From: Prado023 sp963777855
GTDB taxonomy: Bacteria; Actinomycetota; Actinomycetes; S36-B12; CAIYMF01
Assembly: GCA_963777855.1 (NCBI GenBank)
Contig: CAVZRW010000008.1
Span: forward strand, 248,001-312,000
Direction: 5' to 3'
Length of the DNA stretch: 64,000 nucleotides
Made by a program: the position numbers and the translations under genes. This document shows positions 21,167-31,503 of this stretch, piece by piece. The notes beneath the pieces were generated by a model. It saw nothing but the letters and a program-made list of their open reading frames with translations, made no database searches and had not been told where the DNA came from. Numbering within the stretch: the first letter of the stretch is position 1; every line of letters starts with the position of its first letter.

Positions 21167-22024
21167 ATGCCGCCCACCCCGCCGCCCAGCCCCGCCGCGG
21201 GCAGGGGTCTCGAGCGCGCGGTGCAGGTCGGGATCGACCTCGTGCGCAGCGCACGCGCCGCCGCCCGCACCCAGTCGGGGCCGGTATCCCGCGAGCGGCG
21301 GATGGCCGCCGAGCGCCAGCAGGCGCTGGTTCGCCACGAGCTGGAGGTCCGCCGCCACGACGGCAGGATCGCTGCACTGCGCTCGGGCACGGTCGCCGGA
21401 GGAGTGGGCGCCGCCGGGTTCGGCGTGGCCGCCCTCGCTGCGGTGGCCGGGACCGCCGCCGCACCGGCTGTGATCGTGCTGGGCGGGCTGGCAGCCGGAT
21501 CGGCGGCGATGGGCCTGCGGATGCGCCAGCGCGCGACCGTGCTGGTGGCCCACCCGCCGGTCGCCCAGCTGCCCCCGCCCCCGCCGGCGCGGCTGCGCCC
21601 GGGTGCGCGCGGTGCCGACCAGGCCGATCGGGTGGCCAATGCGCTGATCCACCTCTACGACCTCGTGCCCAGCGTGGGCCGGCTCTACCCGGCCGCCGGG
21701 CAGGAGCTGTGGCGGGCGCTCTCCGACGTCGAGCCGCTGCTGCGCGGACAGGTCGAGCGGCTGGCCTCCCTGGATCGCGTGGAGTGGGAGATGCCGGGCT
21801 CGCGGGCCGCCCAGGCCGCGGTCGAGGCGGGCACCGAGATCCGCGGGCGGCTGCTGGCCGGCGCCGACGCCCTCGAGGAGCTCGTCGCAGCGGCCGTGCG
21901 GATGCTGGCTGCCCCGGACCTGGGTGACGGTGTGCCCGATGCCCTGGCCCCGGCCATCGACGGCCTCGAGGCCTTTGCCCACGGCCTGCACGTGGCGAAC
22001 GCCGCCCGAACGTCGGGCAGGTAG
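21167..22024 (+). CDS. Membrane protein of unknown function with two central helices
   Basis: A 285-residue protein I cannot assign. Residues 1-65 are basic and helical. A hydrophobic stretch at about 70-110 (TVAGGVGAAGFGVAALAAVA, then a second segment) can form a membrane hairpin. A Pro-rich linker (QLPPPPPARL) and a mainly helical C-terminal domain of about 130 residues follow. Layout and size resemble actinobacterial PspM, a membrane partner of the phage-shock protein PspA, but no pspA lies nearby and I consider this only a possibility. ATG 21167 is supported by the -10 element 6 nt upstream. Confidence 0.6.
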   Translation: MPPTPPPSPAAGRGLERAVQVGIDLVRSARAAARTQSGPVSRERRMAAERQQALVRHELEVRRHDGRIAALRSGTVAGGVGAAGFGVAALAAVAGTAAAPAVIVLGGLAAGSAAMGLRMRQRATVLVAHPPVAQLPPPPPARLRPGARGADQADRVANALIHLYDLVPSVGRLYPAAGQELWRALSDVEPLLRGQVERLASLDRVEWEMPGSRAAQAAVEAGTEIRGRLLAGADALEELVAAAVRMLAAPDLGDGVPDALAPAIDGLEAFAHGLHVANAARTSGR

Positions 22025-22089
22025 GCTCCACGTGCAGGACAGCGACGCCGCGCAGGGGCCGTCGCGCGGGTCGAGATGAGGCAGCACGC

Positions 22090-23658
22090 GTGAGCACACT
22101 TGGCGTTCGGCTGATGGCAGCCGGGGCCGCGGTCGTGACCGTCCTGGCGGGATGCACGGGGGCTCCTGCCGCGGAACCGCCCACCAGCGCGGCACCGTCG
22201 GGCTCCGCCTCGGCAAGTGAGCAGGCCCCCGACGACCTGTCGGCCTTCTACTCCCAGCGTGTGCGCTGGCGCGGCTGCGGCGGGGGCTTCGACTGCACAA
22301 CGGTCAAGGTCCCGCTCGACTACGCCGACCCCGGCGCGGCGAGCATCGAGCTCGACGTGGTGCGGCTCAAGGCCCGCAACCCGCAGGGCTCGCTGCTGCT
22401 CAACCCCGGCGGGCCCGGTGGATCCGGGGTCGACTACGCGCGGGCCGCTCGCGCCGTGCTCACCCCCCAGGTGGTCAAGGCCTTCGACGTGGTCGGCTTC
22501 GACCCCCGCGGGGTCGCGGGCTCCACGCCGGTGGACTGCCTCGACGACGCCCAGATCGACACCCTCCTCGCCGCGGACGGCACACCCGACGACCAGGCCG
22601 AGATCGACGAGCTGGTGGCCCTCGCACGCGAGCTCGGCGAGGGCTGCAAGGCACGCTCGGGCGAGCTCGCCGCCCGGATGGACACCATCGCCGCCGTGCG
22701 CGACATGGACATCCTCCGGGCCGTTCTCGGCGACGAGAAGATGAACTTCCTGGGCAAGAGCTACGGCACCCTGCTCGGGTCGACCTACGCGGACCTCTTC
22801 CCGGAGCGCGTGGGTCGGTTCGTGCTCGACGGGGTCCTGCCCAACTCCCTGGACTCCGACGAGGTCTCGTTCGGCCAGGCGAAGGCCTTCGACGTGGCGC
22901 TGCGTCGGTTCGTCGCCGACTGCATCACGAGGGAGGACTGCCCGCTGCCGCGGGACGAGGACGCCGGGGTCGAGCGGATCCAGCAGTTCATCGACGGCCT
23001 GGACGCCACCCCGCTGCCCGGCGTGGGCGACCGTCAGCTGACCCAGGCGCTGGGCACCTACGCGATCGTGAGCTACCTCTACATGCCCCCGACCGACTGG
23101 GACGTGCTGCGCTTCGGCCTGGCCTCGGCCTTCGACGGGGACGGCAGCGTGCTGATGGACATGATGGATGAGCGGGTGCAGCGCAACCCCGACGGCACCT
23201 TCGCCAACAACGGCAACGAGGCCTTCTACGCCATCTCCTGCCTGGACCGGCCTGCGCTGGGCGGGGCGGACCACGCGAAGGAACTGGCCACGCAGTGGGC
23301 CGGGCCGGCGCCGGTCTTCGGGCCGTACCTGGCGTGGGGGACCCTCGCGTGCGACCAGTGGCCGTGGCCGGGTCCCGGACCGGGCGCCCTGGAGCCGATC
23401 ACCGCGGAGGGAGCCGGCCCGATCCTCGTCGTGAGCACGAAGTACGACCCCGCCACGCCGTATGAGTGGGGGGTGCAGGTCGCTGACGAGCTGGACAATG
23501 CGACCCTTCTGACCTACGACGGTGATGGACATACCGCCTACACCTCCGGGTCGTCGTGCATCGACCGTGCCGTGGACGCCTACCTGCTCTCGGGCACCAT
23601 GCCGGCCGAGGGCACGGTCTGCCGGGCGGACGCCGACGGATCGGGCACGGGGGTGTAG
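22090..23658 (+). CDS. Secreted alpha/beta-hydrolase lipoprotein, TAP-like tripeptidyl aminopeptidase
   Basis: A 522-residue lipoprotein. The signal peptide ends in a lipobox, VLAGC, with Cys22 the lipidation site. It is followed by an Ala/Ser/Pro linker and an alpha/beta hydrolase. NPGGPGGSG forms the oxyanion region. The nucleophile lies in GKSYGT (about residue 220), the acid in DPATPYEWG, and the His in DGHTAY near the end, where a TAP-like C-terminal domain is recognisable. Related enzymes in Streptomyces (SlpD/SlpE) release N-terminal tripeptides. The start is GTG after GAGATGAGG. A candidate -10, TAGGCT at 22022-22027, includes the stop codon of the preceding gene. Confidence 0.88.
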   Translation: MSTLGVRLMAAGAAVVTVLAGCTGAPAAEPPTSAAPSGSASASEQAPDDLSAFYSQRVRWRGCGGGFDCTTVKVPLDYADPGAASIELDVVRLKARNPQGSLLLNPGGPGGSGVDYARAARAVLTPQVVKAFDVVGFDPRGVAGSTPVDCLDDAQIDTLLAADGTPDDQAEIDELVALARELGEGCKARSGELAARMDTIAAVRDMDILRAVLGDEKMNFLGKSYGTLLGSTYADLFPERVGRFVLDGVLPNSLDSDEVSFGQAKAFDVALRRFVADCITREDCPLPRDEDAGVERIQQFIDGLDATPLPGVGDRQLTQALGTYAIVSYLYMPPTDWDVLRFGLASAFDGDGSVLMDMMDERVQRNPDGTFANNGNEAFYAISCLDRPALGGADHAKELATQWAGPAPVFGPYLAWGTLACDQWPWPGPGPGALEPITAEGAGPILVVSTKYDPATPYEWGVQVADELDNATLLTYDGDGHTAYTSGSSCIDRAVDAYLLSGTMPAEGTVCRADADGSGTGV

Positions 23659-23682
23659 CGGGCGAGGAGTCGGGAGGACGAC

Positions 23683-26600
23683 GTGACGCAGGTGCTCAAC
23701 CAGGAGGTCGACCCCGCCGCTGCCGCCCCGGTGCTCTCGCAGGCCCTGCACCACGCTGCCGAGGGCCTCAGCGACCTGGTCGTGGACCTCGGGCCCGGTG
23801 GCCGGATCGGCGGGCTGACCCCGCCGCACGGGACCCGCCTGCTGCTGCGCGCCGACCTCGCCGGGCTCCAGGACGCCCTGGCGCTCGCTGCCGAGGTCGA
23901 GGTCGCCCGGCTGTTCCTGCGCGTCGCCGGCTCGGATCGGCACTCCGTCGGCGCAGCTGTCCGGGCCCTGGCGGACCTGGGCTTCCGTGTCTTCGGACTC
24001 GATGACGCCGCCTGCCGCTGGTGGGCGGTGGACCCGGGCGAGGCCAGCGACGCGGACCGGATCGCCTCCCCCGGGACCACCCTGCTGGCCGTGCGGGGCG
24101 CCCGGGTCCTGGCCGTGGCCGCGTTCCTGCACCAGGGCCAGCTGCGCGGGGCCGAGCGCTCCCACCTCGAATGGGCCCGACAGATGCAGGCCCGCGGCCA
24201 CCTCGTGCACACCCTGACCGGTGTCGGGGCCGATGTGCCCGCGCGCCTGGCTGCTGAGGGCATGGCCGCGAGCCGCCACCACCTGACCTGGTGGGCGGGA
24301 ACCCAGGACTGGCGCGCCGCCGGTTCAGGGGTCCAGCTCGCGTGCGAGGACCTCGCCGCGATCAACCCCGACGTGATCCTGACGCACACCGCCGTGCTGC
24401 CCGGCGGGGCCCTGGCAGCCCAGGCCCTGCGTGTGCCGCACGTCTGGTACGTCCACGAGTACCTGGACCTGGACCACGACATGCCGCTGCCGTGCCCGGC
24501 CCGTGAGCTCGGCGAGGCGATCGTCGAGCTCTCCGACGCGGTCGTGGCCAACTCCCCCTCGGTGTTCCGGCACCTGTTCGGCGATCGGCCGCCCGTGCTG
24601 GCGGTCCCGTCGGCGGACCTGGTCCGGGTGGCTCCGGCGCGCACGTCGATGCCCGAGCAGCCTGTGATCGGCTACCTGGGTGGCGTCACGCGGCGCAAGG
24701 GGCTGGTCGAGCTGGTCGAGGCCGTGGCACTGCTGCGGGAGCGCGGAATCGGGGTTCGCGCGCGCATCTTCGGGATCGCCCACGAGCCGGAGTTCCGCAC
24801 CGAGCTGGACGACCTGGTGGCGCAGCGGGGCCTCGACGGGGTCGTGGAGTTCCGGGGCGAGTGGCCCGACCCGTACGACGCGCTGGGCCAGGTCGATCTC
24901 GTGGCGGTCCCGAGTTGGCAGGAGGCGTTCGGCAGGGTCCCCCTGGAGGCGGCCTGCGCGGGGGTCCCTGTGGTCTACAGCGACACCGGCGGCATGGGCG
25001 ACTACATGACGGACGGCATCACGGGGGTCGCCACCCGGCCCCGCGATCCCCACAGCCTCGCCGACGGGCTCCAGCGGGTCATCGAGGACGGCGAGCTCCG
25101 CGCCCACCTGGCCGAATCGGCTTTCGACACCCTGCGGCAGCGGTTCGCCGGTCTCGGCGCCGCAGATGTGCTGGAGACGGTGCTGGCGGTTGCGGTGGAC
25201 GCCAGGCCGGGCCGAGTGCTGCGCGAGGTGGCGCGCAGCGGGGTCCGCAACGCCGCGGATGAGCGGGCTGCAGCGCTCGAGCTCTCCGCAGCGGACCTCG
25301 CGGTGGCCCGTGGTGAGTCGGTGCAGGCGTTGGGGGCGTTGGGGGATGCGCTGGCCTCCGTGGAGGTGCTGCGCGGCGAGGTGCAGGACGCCCGTGGTGA
25401 GGCGGCGCGGGCTGAGGATCGGGTGGAGCGGGTGTCGGCGCAGCTGGCGGTGGCCCGTGGTGAGTCGGTGCAGGCGTTGGGGGCGTTGGCGGATACGCAG
25501 GCCTACGTCGAGGTGCTGCGCGCCGAGGTGTCGCGGGCTGAGGATCGGGTGGAGCGGGTGTCGGCGCAGCTGGCGGACACGCAGGCCTACGTGGCCGTGC
25601 TGCGCGCCGAGGTGGAGCAGGCCCGCGCCCAGGTGGAGAAGGCCCACACCGAGGTGGAGCAGCAGGCAACTCGGGCCCAGGAGACCCTCGACGGCCTCTG
25701 GGACACCCAGGCCTACGTGGCCGTCCTCGAGGATCGCCTCACCTCGTCCGAGCGCGCCCGGGCCAGCCAGGACGCGCTGCTGGAGCAGGCCCGCGCTGAG
25801 GCCGCCGTCGACCGCGCCTGGGCGCGTCGAGCTGCCACCGGAGCCGGCGCTCTCGCCACCCGCATCGACGAGGTCCGCCGTGCCCGTCGGCACCGGGTGC
25901 TGGCCCGCGCACTGCGGCCCGTGGACCGGATGCGCGGACGCCCTGCCCCGGCGTGGGTGGCGCCCATCGGCCTGGAGCTGATCGAGGAGTCGGGGCTCTT
26001 CGACGCGGATCACTACCTCGCCGCCAACCCGGACGTCGCCGCCGCGGGGATGGACGCGTGGGACCACTACCGCCGTGCTGGCAACGCCGAGCTGAGGGCT
26101 CCCAACCCGCTGCTCGACCCGCGCGACTACCTCCGTCGGTTCCCGGCCGCGGACCTCGTCGACGCCGACCCCGTGCGTGACCACCTGGCCGCGGGTGCCT
26201 ACCTCGGGCGCGACCCGCACCCGCTGTTCGATTCCCGCTGGTACCTGGCGAGCAACCCCGACGTGGTCGAGGCGGGCATGAACCCGCTGGCCCACTACCT
26301 GCTCGCCGGGGCAGTCGAGGGCCGTGACCCGCACCCGTTGTTCGACGCGCGCTGGTACCTCGCCCAGCACCCCGAGGTCGCCGAGTCGGGCATCAACCCG
26401 CTCGTGCACTACCTCACCGTCGGTGCGGCCCGCGGCGACGACCCGCACCCGCTGTTCCGGTCCGCGCTACTACCGGCAGGCCAACCCCGACGTCGTGGCG
26501 GCCGGGATGAACCCGCTCGTGCACTACGTCCTCGCGGGATCAGCCGAGGGCCGCCGGCCCCATCCCGACTTCGATCCGGCGTGGTACCGCACCCAGCACG

Positions 26601-29600
26601 GGGACCTGATCCCCGCGGGCCTGGACCCGCTGGCCCACTACGTGCGCACCGGGTGGCGCCTCGGCCTGGCGCCCCACGCCGGCTGGGTCCCCCCGGCGGG
26701 TCCGATCGACCAGTGCCCCCTGCTCGGGGCCCCGGCGTCGGAACCGGCGGGCACGGGGGGCACCGTGGTCGGGACGGCGCCCGTGCAGGGGCCACTGGCG
26801 CGCGACCTGGCCACCCGTGCCACGATCCCCGCCACGCACCCCCCGGCGGCGCGGCCGGTGAAGGTCGTCTCGTTCTACCTGCCGCAGTTCCACCCCATCC
26901 CCGAGAACGACCAGTGGTGGGGGCAGGGTTTCACCGAGTGGACCAACGTGCGGCGGGGGACGCCCGTCTACGAGGGCCACGTCCAGCCGCACGTCCCCGG
27001 GGACCTGGGGTACTACGACCTCATCGACGACGCCGGGGTCATGCACCGGCAGGCCCGGATGGCCCGCGACCACGGCGTGGATGCGTTCTGCTTCTACGTC
27101 TACTGGTTCGCCGGCACGCGCCTGCTGGAGAAGCCGGTCGAGCGGTTCCTGGCCGACCCGAGCATCGACATCGAGTTCTGCGTCTGCTGGGCCAACGAGA
27201 ACTGGACCCGCACGTGGGACGGGGACACCACCACCGGCCTGGCCGTGCAGGACCACTCCCCGGCCGACGACGTCGCCTTCATCGACGCCATGCTCCCGGC
27301 CCTGCGCGACCCGCGCGCCGTGCGGGTCGGTGGCCGGCCGCTGCTGCTGGTGTACCGCCCCGACCTGCTGCCCGACGCCGCCGCGACCGCCGACCGGTTC
27401 CGCGCACGCTGCCGCGAGCAGGGCCTCGGGGAGATCGCCCTGGCCTACGTGCGCGGGTTCGCGACGCCCGAGCCGGCCAGCATCGGCTTCGACTTCTCGG
27501 TGGAGTTCCCACCGGCCAACTCGGGGATCTCGGCGATCACCGAGCAGTGGCCCACCCACGACGGGTTCGAGGGCACCATCTACGACCTGGGCCAGGTGGC
27601 GGCCCGGCCCGACCTGCTGCCGGCCGAGCCCGGTCTGTGGCGCGGGGTGTGCCCCTCCTGGGACAACACCGCGCGCCGGCCCGAGACGGGGGCCGTGATG
27701 GTGGGTTCCACTCCGCAGCTGTTCCGTGGCTGGGTGCACCGGGCCGGTGTCGACACCCTGGCCCGGTTCGAGGATCCCTCCGAGCGCTTCGTGTGGGTCA
27801 ACGCGTGGAACGAGTGGGCCGAGGGTGCCCACCTCGAGCCCGACGTCGAGTTCGGCTACCAGTGGCTGCACGCCGTGCGCGATGCCCAGGAGGCCCTGGC
27901 CGGCGTGACGACGGGCACCGGGCCGGGCGTGGTCGTGGTGGCCCATGACCTGCATCGCCACGGGGCCCAGCTGCTGAGCCTGGCGATGGCCTCCTGGGTC
28001 GCCCGGGTGGGCCTGCGCGTGGAGGTCGTGGCTCTCGGGGAGGGCGCCCTGGCCGACGAGTTCGCCGCCGTGGCCCCCCTGCACCGGGTGGACGACCACG
28101 ACGGGGCGGCGATGGCCCGCCTGGCCGAGGACCTGCGCGACCGCGGGTTCACCACCGCCCTGTGCAACTCCTCGGTGACCGGTCGCTTCGCCGCGGCGCT
28201 CGTGGCGGCCGGGGTGCATGTGACCGGACTGGTCCACGAGCTGCCCGACATCCTGGCTGCCGAGCAGCGCGGGCCACGGGCGGCGGCGATGGCCGCCAGC
28301 GTGGATCGCCTGGTCTTCCCGGCCGATCTCGTCCGCGAGCGCTTCCCGTACCCGGTGCACGAGGGTGCCGAGGTCGTGATCGCCGCCCAGGGCCTCAACG
28401 CCGCGCTGCCGGACCTGGGCACGCACGAGTCCAGCCAGGAGCTGCGCCAGTCGCTGGGCCTTCCCACCGACGCACGGATCGTCCTCGGGGTGGGGTTCGC
28501 GGACCTGCGCAAGGGGTTCGACCTGTTCTGCCGCGCGGTGGCCCGGATGGTGGCCGACGAGGGTGATGCCCCGGTGTACGGGGTCTGGGCCGGCACCGTG
28601 GACACGAGCACGCCGGCCATCACCGCCGCGGCGCGCGAGGTGGCCGCCGGTCGGCTGATCACCACCGGGTTCGTACGCGACGTCGACCGCTACTACCGCG
28701 GCGCCGACGTCCTGGCACTGACCTCACGGGAGGACCCGTTCCCGAGCGTGGCCCTGGAGGCGCTCGCCGCGGGCCTGCCGGTGGTGGCCTTCGACGGGGC
28801 CACCGGCCTGGGTGAGCTGCTGGCGCTGGCCGGGTGTGCCACCGTCCCAGCCGGTGACGTCGAGGCCCTCGCGGACGCGTGCGCAGCCGCCGTGGTCGCC
28901 GAAGAGGACCGTGCCAGCGCCCAGGGACGCCGCGAGTTGGTGCTCAGCCGGCACAACTTCCACCGCTACATGATGGATCTGCTCGCCGCTACACCCGCGG
29001 CGCTCCCGCGGGTCTCGGTGGTCATCCCCAACTACAACTACGCCCACTACCTGCCCGAGCGGATCACGCAGGTCTGCGCCCAGACCCTGCCTCCCTACGA
29101 GGTGATCGTCCTCGACGACGCCTCCACCGACGACTCCGTCGAGGTGGCTCGCGCCGCCCTGGCCGCCGTGGCCGTGCCGACCCGGCTGGTGGTCAACGGG
29201 GCCAACACCGGCCAGCCGGCCGCCCAGTGGCGCACCGGAGCGCAGGTGGCCACCGGCGACCTGGTGTGGATCGCCGAGGCCGACGACGTGGCCGACCCCG
29301 GGTTCCTCGCCGAGGTGTGCCCGCCCTTCAGGCAGCCGGAGGTCGTGCTCAGCTACTGCCAGTCCCGGCAGGTGGACCAGGAGGGCCGGGTCATGGCCGG
29401 GGACTACCTCCAGTACACCGACGAGCTCGCCCGGGACCACACCCGTCGCCACGTGCTGCCCGGTCACGAGGAGATCACCGACTGCCTGTCGGTGAAGAAC
29501 AGCATCCCGAACGTCAGCGCGGTGGTGATGCGTCGCGAGCCGCTGCTGGCGGCGTTCGACGCCGCAGGTGGCGAGGTCCAGACGCTGCGCTACGCCGGTG

Positions 29601-29836
29601 ACTGGTTGCTCTACGTGCACCTGCTCGCCCAGGGATCGGTCGCGTTCAGTCCGCGGGCCCTCAACGACCACCGGCGGCATGCCGGCAGCGTGATCGGCTC
29701 TGGGGACGCAGCCGCCCACGTCGCCCAGATCGAGCGCGTGCAGGCGGTGGCAGCGGGCGTGGACGGGGTGCGGGCCGACCGGGCCGCGCAGTCACGATGG
29801 GTGGCCGACGCACGACTGGCGCTGGGGCTGGAGTGA
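23683..29836 (+). CDS. Giant multidomain glycosyltransferase (GT4, coiled coil, repeats, WbsX, GT4, GT2), one frameshift
   Basis: About 2,050 residues after one correction. Order, in residues: 1-140 unassigned; 140-500 a GT4 domain (GYLGGVTRRKGLVELV, EAFGRVPLEAACAGVPVVY); 510-715 a coiled coil of Ala/Glu/Arg heptads; 771-1002 six repeats of about 38 residues; 1060-1405 a WbsX domain (FYLPQFHPIPENDQWW, NAWNEWAEGAHLEPD); 1410-1770 a second GT4 (SREDPFPSVALEALAAG); 1775-2050 a GT2 domain (VVIPNYNY, LDDASTDDS, WIAEADDV). GTG 23683 is 24 bp after the previous gene. The frame changes at 26464, where an extra G interrupts the repeat motif; both halves align with the same paralogue. It probably assembles several linkages of an exported rhamnose-containing glycan. 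Which sugars each module transfers is unknown. Confidence 0.85.
25300..25575. repeat. Near-identical DNA repeats in the coiled-coil region
   Basis: A segment of about 43 bp starting GCGGTGGCCCGTGGTGAG is repeated exactly 147 bp later (25300 and 25447). Between and after the copies, a 40-bp segment (GCTGAGGATCGGGTGGAGCG and onward) and an ACGCAGGCCTACGT segment also recur. 147 bp is 49 codons, or seven heptads, so changes in copy number would lengthen or shorten the coiled coil without altering frame or register. Confidence 0.85.
25996..26690. repeat. Six 38-residue repeats (114-bp period) in the giant glycosyltransferase
   Basis: Each unit follows the pattern PHPLFDxRWYLxxNPDV, then a variable Gly and NPLxHYLxxGAxEGRD. 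The core GACCCGCACCCG occurs at 26212, 26326 and 26440, exactly 114 bp apart; the other copies have diverged. Similar NPDV/HYL repeats occur, as far as I recall, in large glycosyltransferases of several phyla. Their function is unknown; a spacer or ligand-binding solenoid is possible. Confidence 0.85.
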
Positions 29837-29892
29837 CCAGGTCGTGCCGCGCGCGGCTGGTGAGGCGCTCCGGGGGGGTGCTCGTGCTCAGG

Positions 29893-29898
29893 TATAGT
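29893..29898 (+). promoter_or_regulatory. Candidate -10 for the ABC exporter genes
   Basis: TATAGT, the most AT-rich hexamer in the 109-bp gap after the giant glycosyltransferase, lies 47 nt before the permease GTG. A 12-bp palindrome, GCCGCGCGCGGC, sits at 29846-29857. Both suggest a new transcription unit for the exporter and the second glycosyltransferase. Confidence 0.45.
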
Positions 29899-29945
29899 CC
29901 CGATGTGCCCCAGTACAGCAACGGCGGCCGTCCGGGGTCCCTCCC

Positions 29946-30776
29946 GTGACAGCGGTCATGCCCGAGGTCCGGTACGCGACGGCCGGCGCCCCCGCCCTGT
30001 CCGTGGCGGTCGAGGACGTGCGGGGCGGGTGGGCCAACCGGCACGCCTGGCGGGCACTGGCGATGCAGGACATGCGCGTCAAGTACAAGCGCACCCTTCT
30101 CGGCCCCCTGTGGATCACGTTCCACATGCTCGCCTACGTGCTGGGCATCGGGCTTCTCTACGGCAAGCTGTTCGGCGTCCCGGTGAGCACCCACCTGCCG
30201 TCGGTGGCCTGCGGGATGCTCATCTGGACCCTGATCAGCGGGCTGTTCGTCGAGGGCGGCCAGACGTTCATCTCGGCCACGACCTACATCCGCAGCGCCG
30301 CGGTGCCGCTGTCCTCGTTCGCCTTCCAGACGGTGACCCGGCAGTTCACCACGTTCCTGCACAGCGCCGTGGTCATCGCCCTGATGCTGCTCGCCCTGGG
30401 GAGCCCGGCCACCGCCGCGGCCCTCTGGCAGGTTCCCACAGCCCTGGCCCTCACCCTCGTCAACGGCTTCTTCGGGATCCTGTGGCTGGCCGCCGCGACT
30501 GCCCGCTACCGGGACCTGCAGCCGCTGACGTCGACGACCATGCAGCTCATGATGTTCATCACGCCGATCTTCTGGAGCCCCAGCCAGCTGCAGGGCAGTC
30601 CGCTGGCCTACATCAACCCGCTCGGATGGTTCGTCCAGGCCTTTCGCGCGCCACTGCTCGGGCAAGCCGTGCCCGGCTGGATCTGGGGCGCTCTCGCGGC
30701 GGTCACCGTCCTGAACATCGTTCTGGGGATGGCCGTCTTCGGCCGCTCCCGGGCGAAGATCGCCTACTGGGTGTGA
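29946..30776 (+). CDS. Polysaccharide ABC exporter, permease (Wzm/TagG-like)
   Basis: A 276-residue ABC-2 type permease with six predicted membrane segments. The N-terminal amphipathic region carries MRVKYKRTLLGPLWITFHML, close to the conserved opening of Wzm/TagG/RfbA-type permeases, and MFITPIFWSP lies before the fifth segment. It should form the membrane channel that exports a lipid-linked glycan. GTG 29946 is followed by an alternative ATG at 29958. The ATPase gene starts 4 bp after its stop. Confidence 0.9.
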   Translation: MTAVMPEVRYATAGAPALSVAVEDVRGGWANRHAWRALAMQDMRVKYKRTLLGPLWITFHMLAYVLGIGLLYGKLFGVPVSTHLPSVACGMLIWTLISGLFVEGGQTFISATTYIRSAAVPLSSFAFQTVTRQFTTFLHSAVVIALMLLALGSPATAAALWQVPTALALTLVNGFFGILWLAAATARYRDLQPLTSTTMQLMMFITPIFWSPSQLQGSPLAYINPLGWFVQAFRAPLLGQAVPGWIWGALAAVTVLNIVLGMAVFGRSRAKIAYWV

Positions 30777-30780
30777 GGCC

Positions 30781-31503
30781 ATGTCGATCTCACTGGAGCT
30801 GCGCGACGTCACGGTCGACATCCCGATCCTCGGCCAGAACGAGCAGAACCTCAAGGGCCTGATCACCCGGTGGGCGCTGCGCAGGCCCAGCCCGATCGAG
30901 CGGATCCGCGCCCTCGACAGCGTCTCCATGAACCTCACCGAGGGCACCCGGTTGGCGCTGGTGGGGGCCAACGGCGCGGGCAAGTCGACGCTGCTGCGCG
31001 TGCTCTCCGGGGTGCTCACCCCGAGCCGCGGCTCGGTGCGCACCGTCGGCCGGGTGGGCGCGCTCCTTGATGCCAGCCTCGGCATGAACCCCGAGGCGAC
31101 CGGGTACGACAACATCTACCTGCGGGGGTTGTTCCTCGGCCAGACCCGGGCCGACATGGCCGGTCGGGTCGACGGGATCGCGGAGTTCTCCGGCCTCGGT
31201 GACCGCCTGCGCCACCCCATGTACACCTACTCGGCCGGCATGCGCACGCGCCTGGCCTTCTCCATCGCGACCTCCATCGACCCCGAGATCCTGCTCATCG
31301 ACGAGGGGATCGCCACCGCCGACGCGGAGTTCACCGCGCGCGCCACCGAGCGCATGCACGAGTTCATGCGCAAGGCCGGGATCCTGGTGCTGGCCAGCCA
31401 CTCGACCTCCCTGGTGCGCTCGTTCTGCGACGAGGCCGTCGAGCTGCGCAAGGGCCAGGTCATCGCCCACGGCCCTGTGGACAGCGTTCTCGCTGCCCGA
31501 TGA
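30781..31503 (+). CDS. Polysaccharide ABC exporter, ATPase (Wzt/TagH-like, short form)
   Basis: A 240-residue ATPase that drives the upstream permease. Walker A is GANGAGKST, the signature is YSAGMRTRLAF (the variant usual in Wzt/TagH), Walker B is EILLIDEGIATADA and the H-loop is ASHS. It stops at the end of the nucleotide-binding fold and lacks the C-terminal carbohydrate-binding domain found in Wzt of E. coli O8/O9a. Export is therefore unlikely to depend on recognition of a terminal cap by this subunit. It overlaps the next glycosyltransferase by 4 bp (ATGA). Confidence 0.92.
   Translation: MSISLELRDVTVDIPILGQNEQNLKGLITRWALRRPSPIERIRALDSVSMNLTEGTRLALVGANGAGKSTLLRVLSGVLTPSRGSVRTVGRVGALLDASLGMNPEATGYDNIYLRGLFLGQTRADMAGRVDGIAEFSGLGDRLRHPMYTYSAGMRTRLAFSIATSIDPEILLIDEGIATADAEFTARATERMHEFMRKAGILVLASHSTSLVRSFCDEAVELRKGQVIAHGPVDSVLAAR

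Noticed and set aside
26464..26464. Programmed frameshift in the giant glycosyltransferase
   Set aside because: No slippery heptamer or downstream structure is evident, and similar single-base breaks occur in housekeeping genes across the window, so an error is more likely.
25300..26690. CRISPR array
   Set aside because: The repeats are in-frame coding repeats of a coiled coil and a 38-residue motif, without spacers of uniform length or cas genes.
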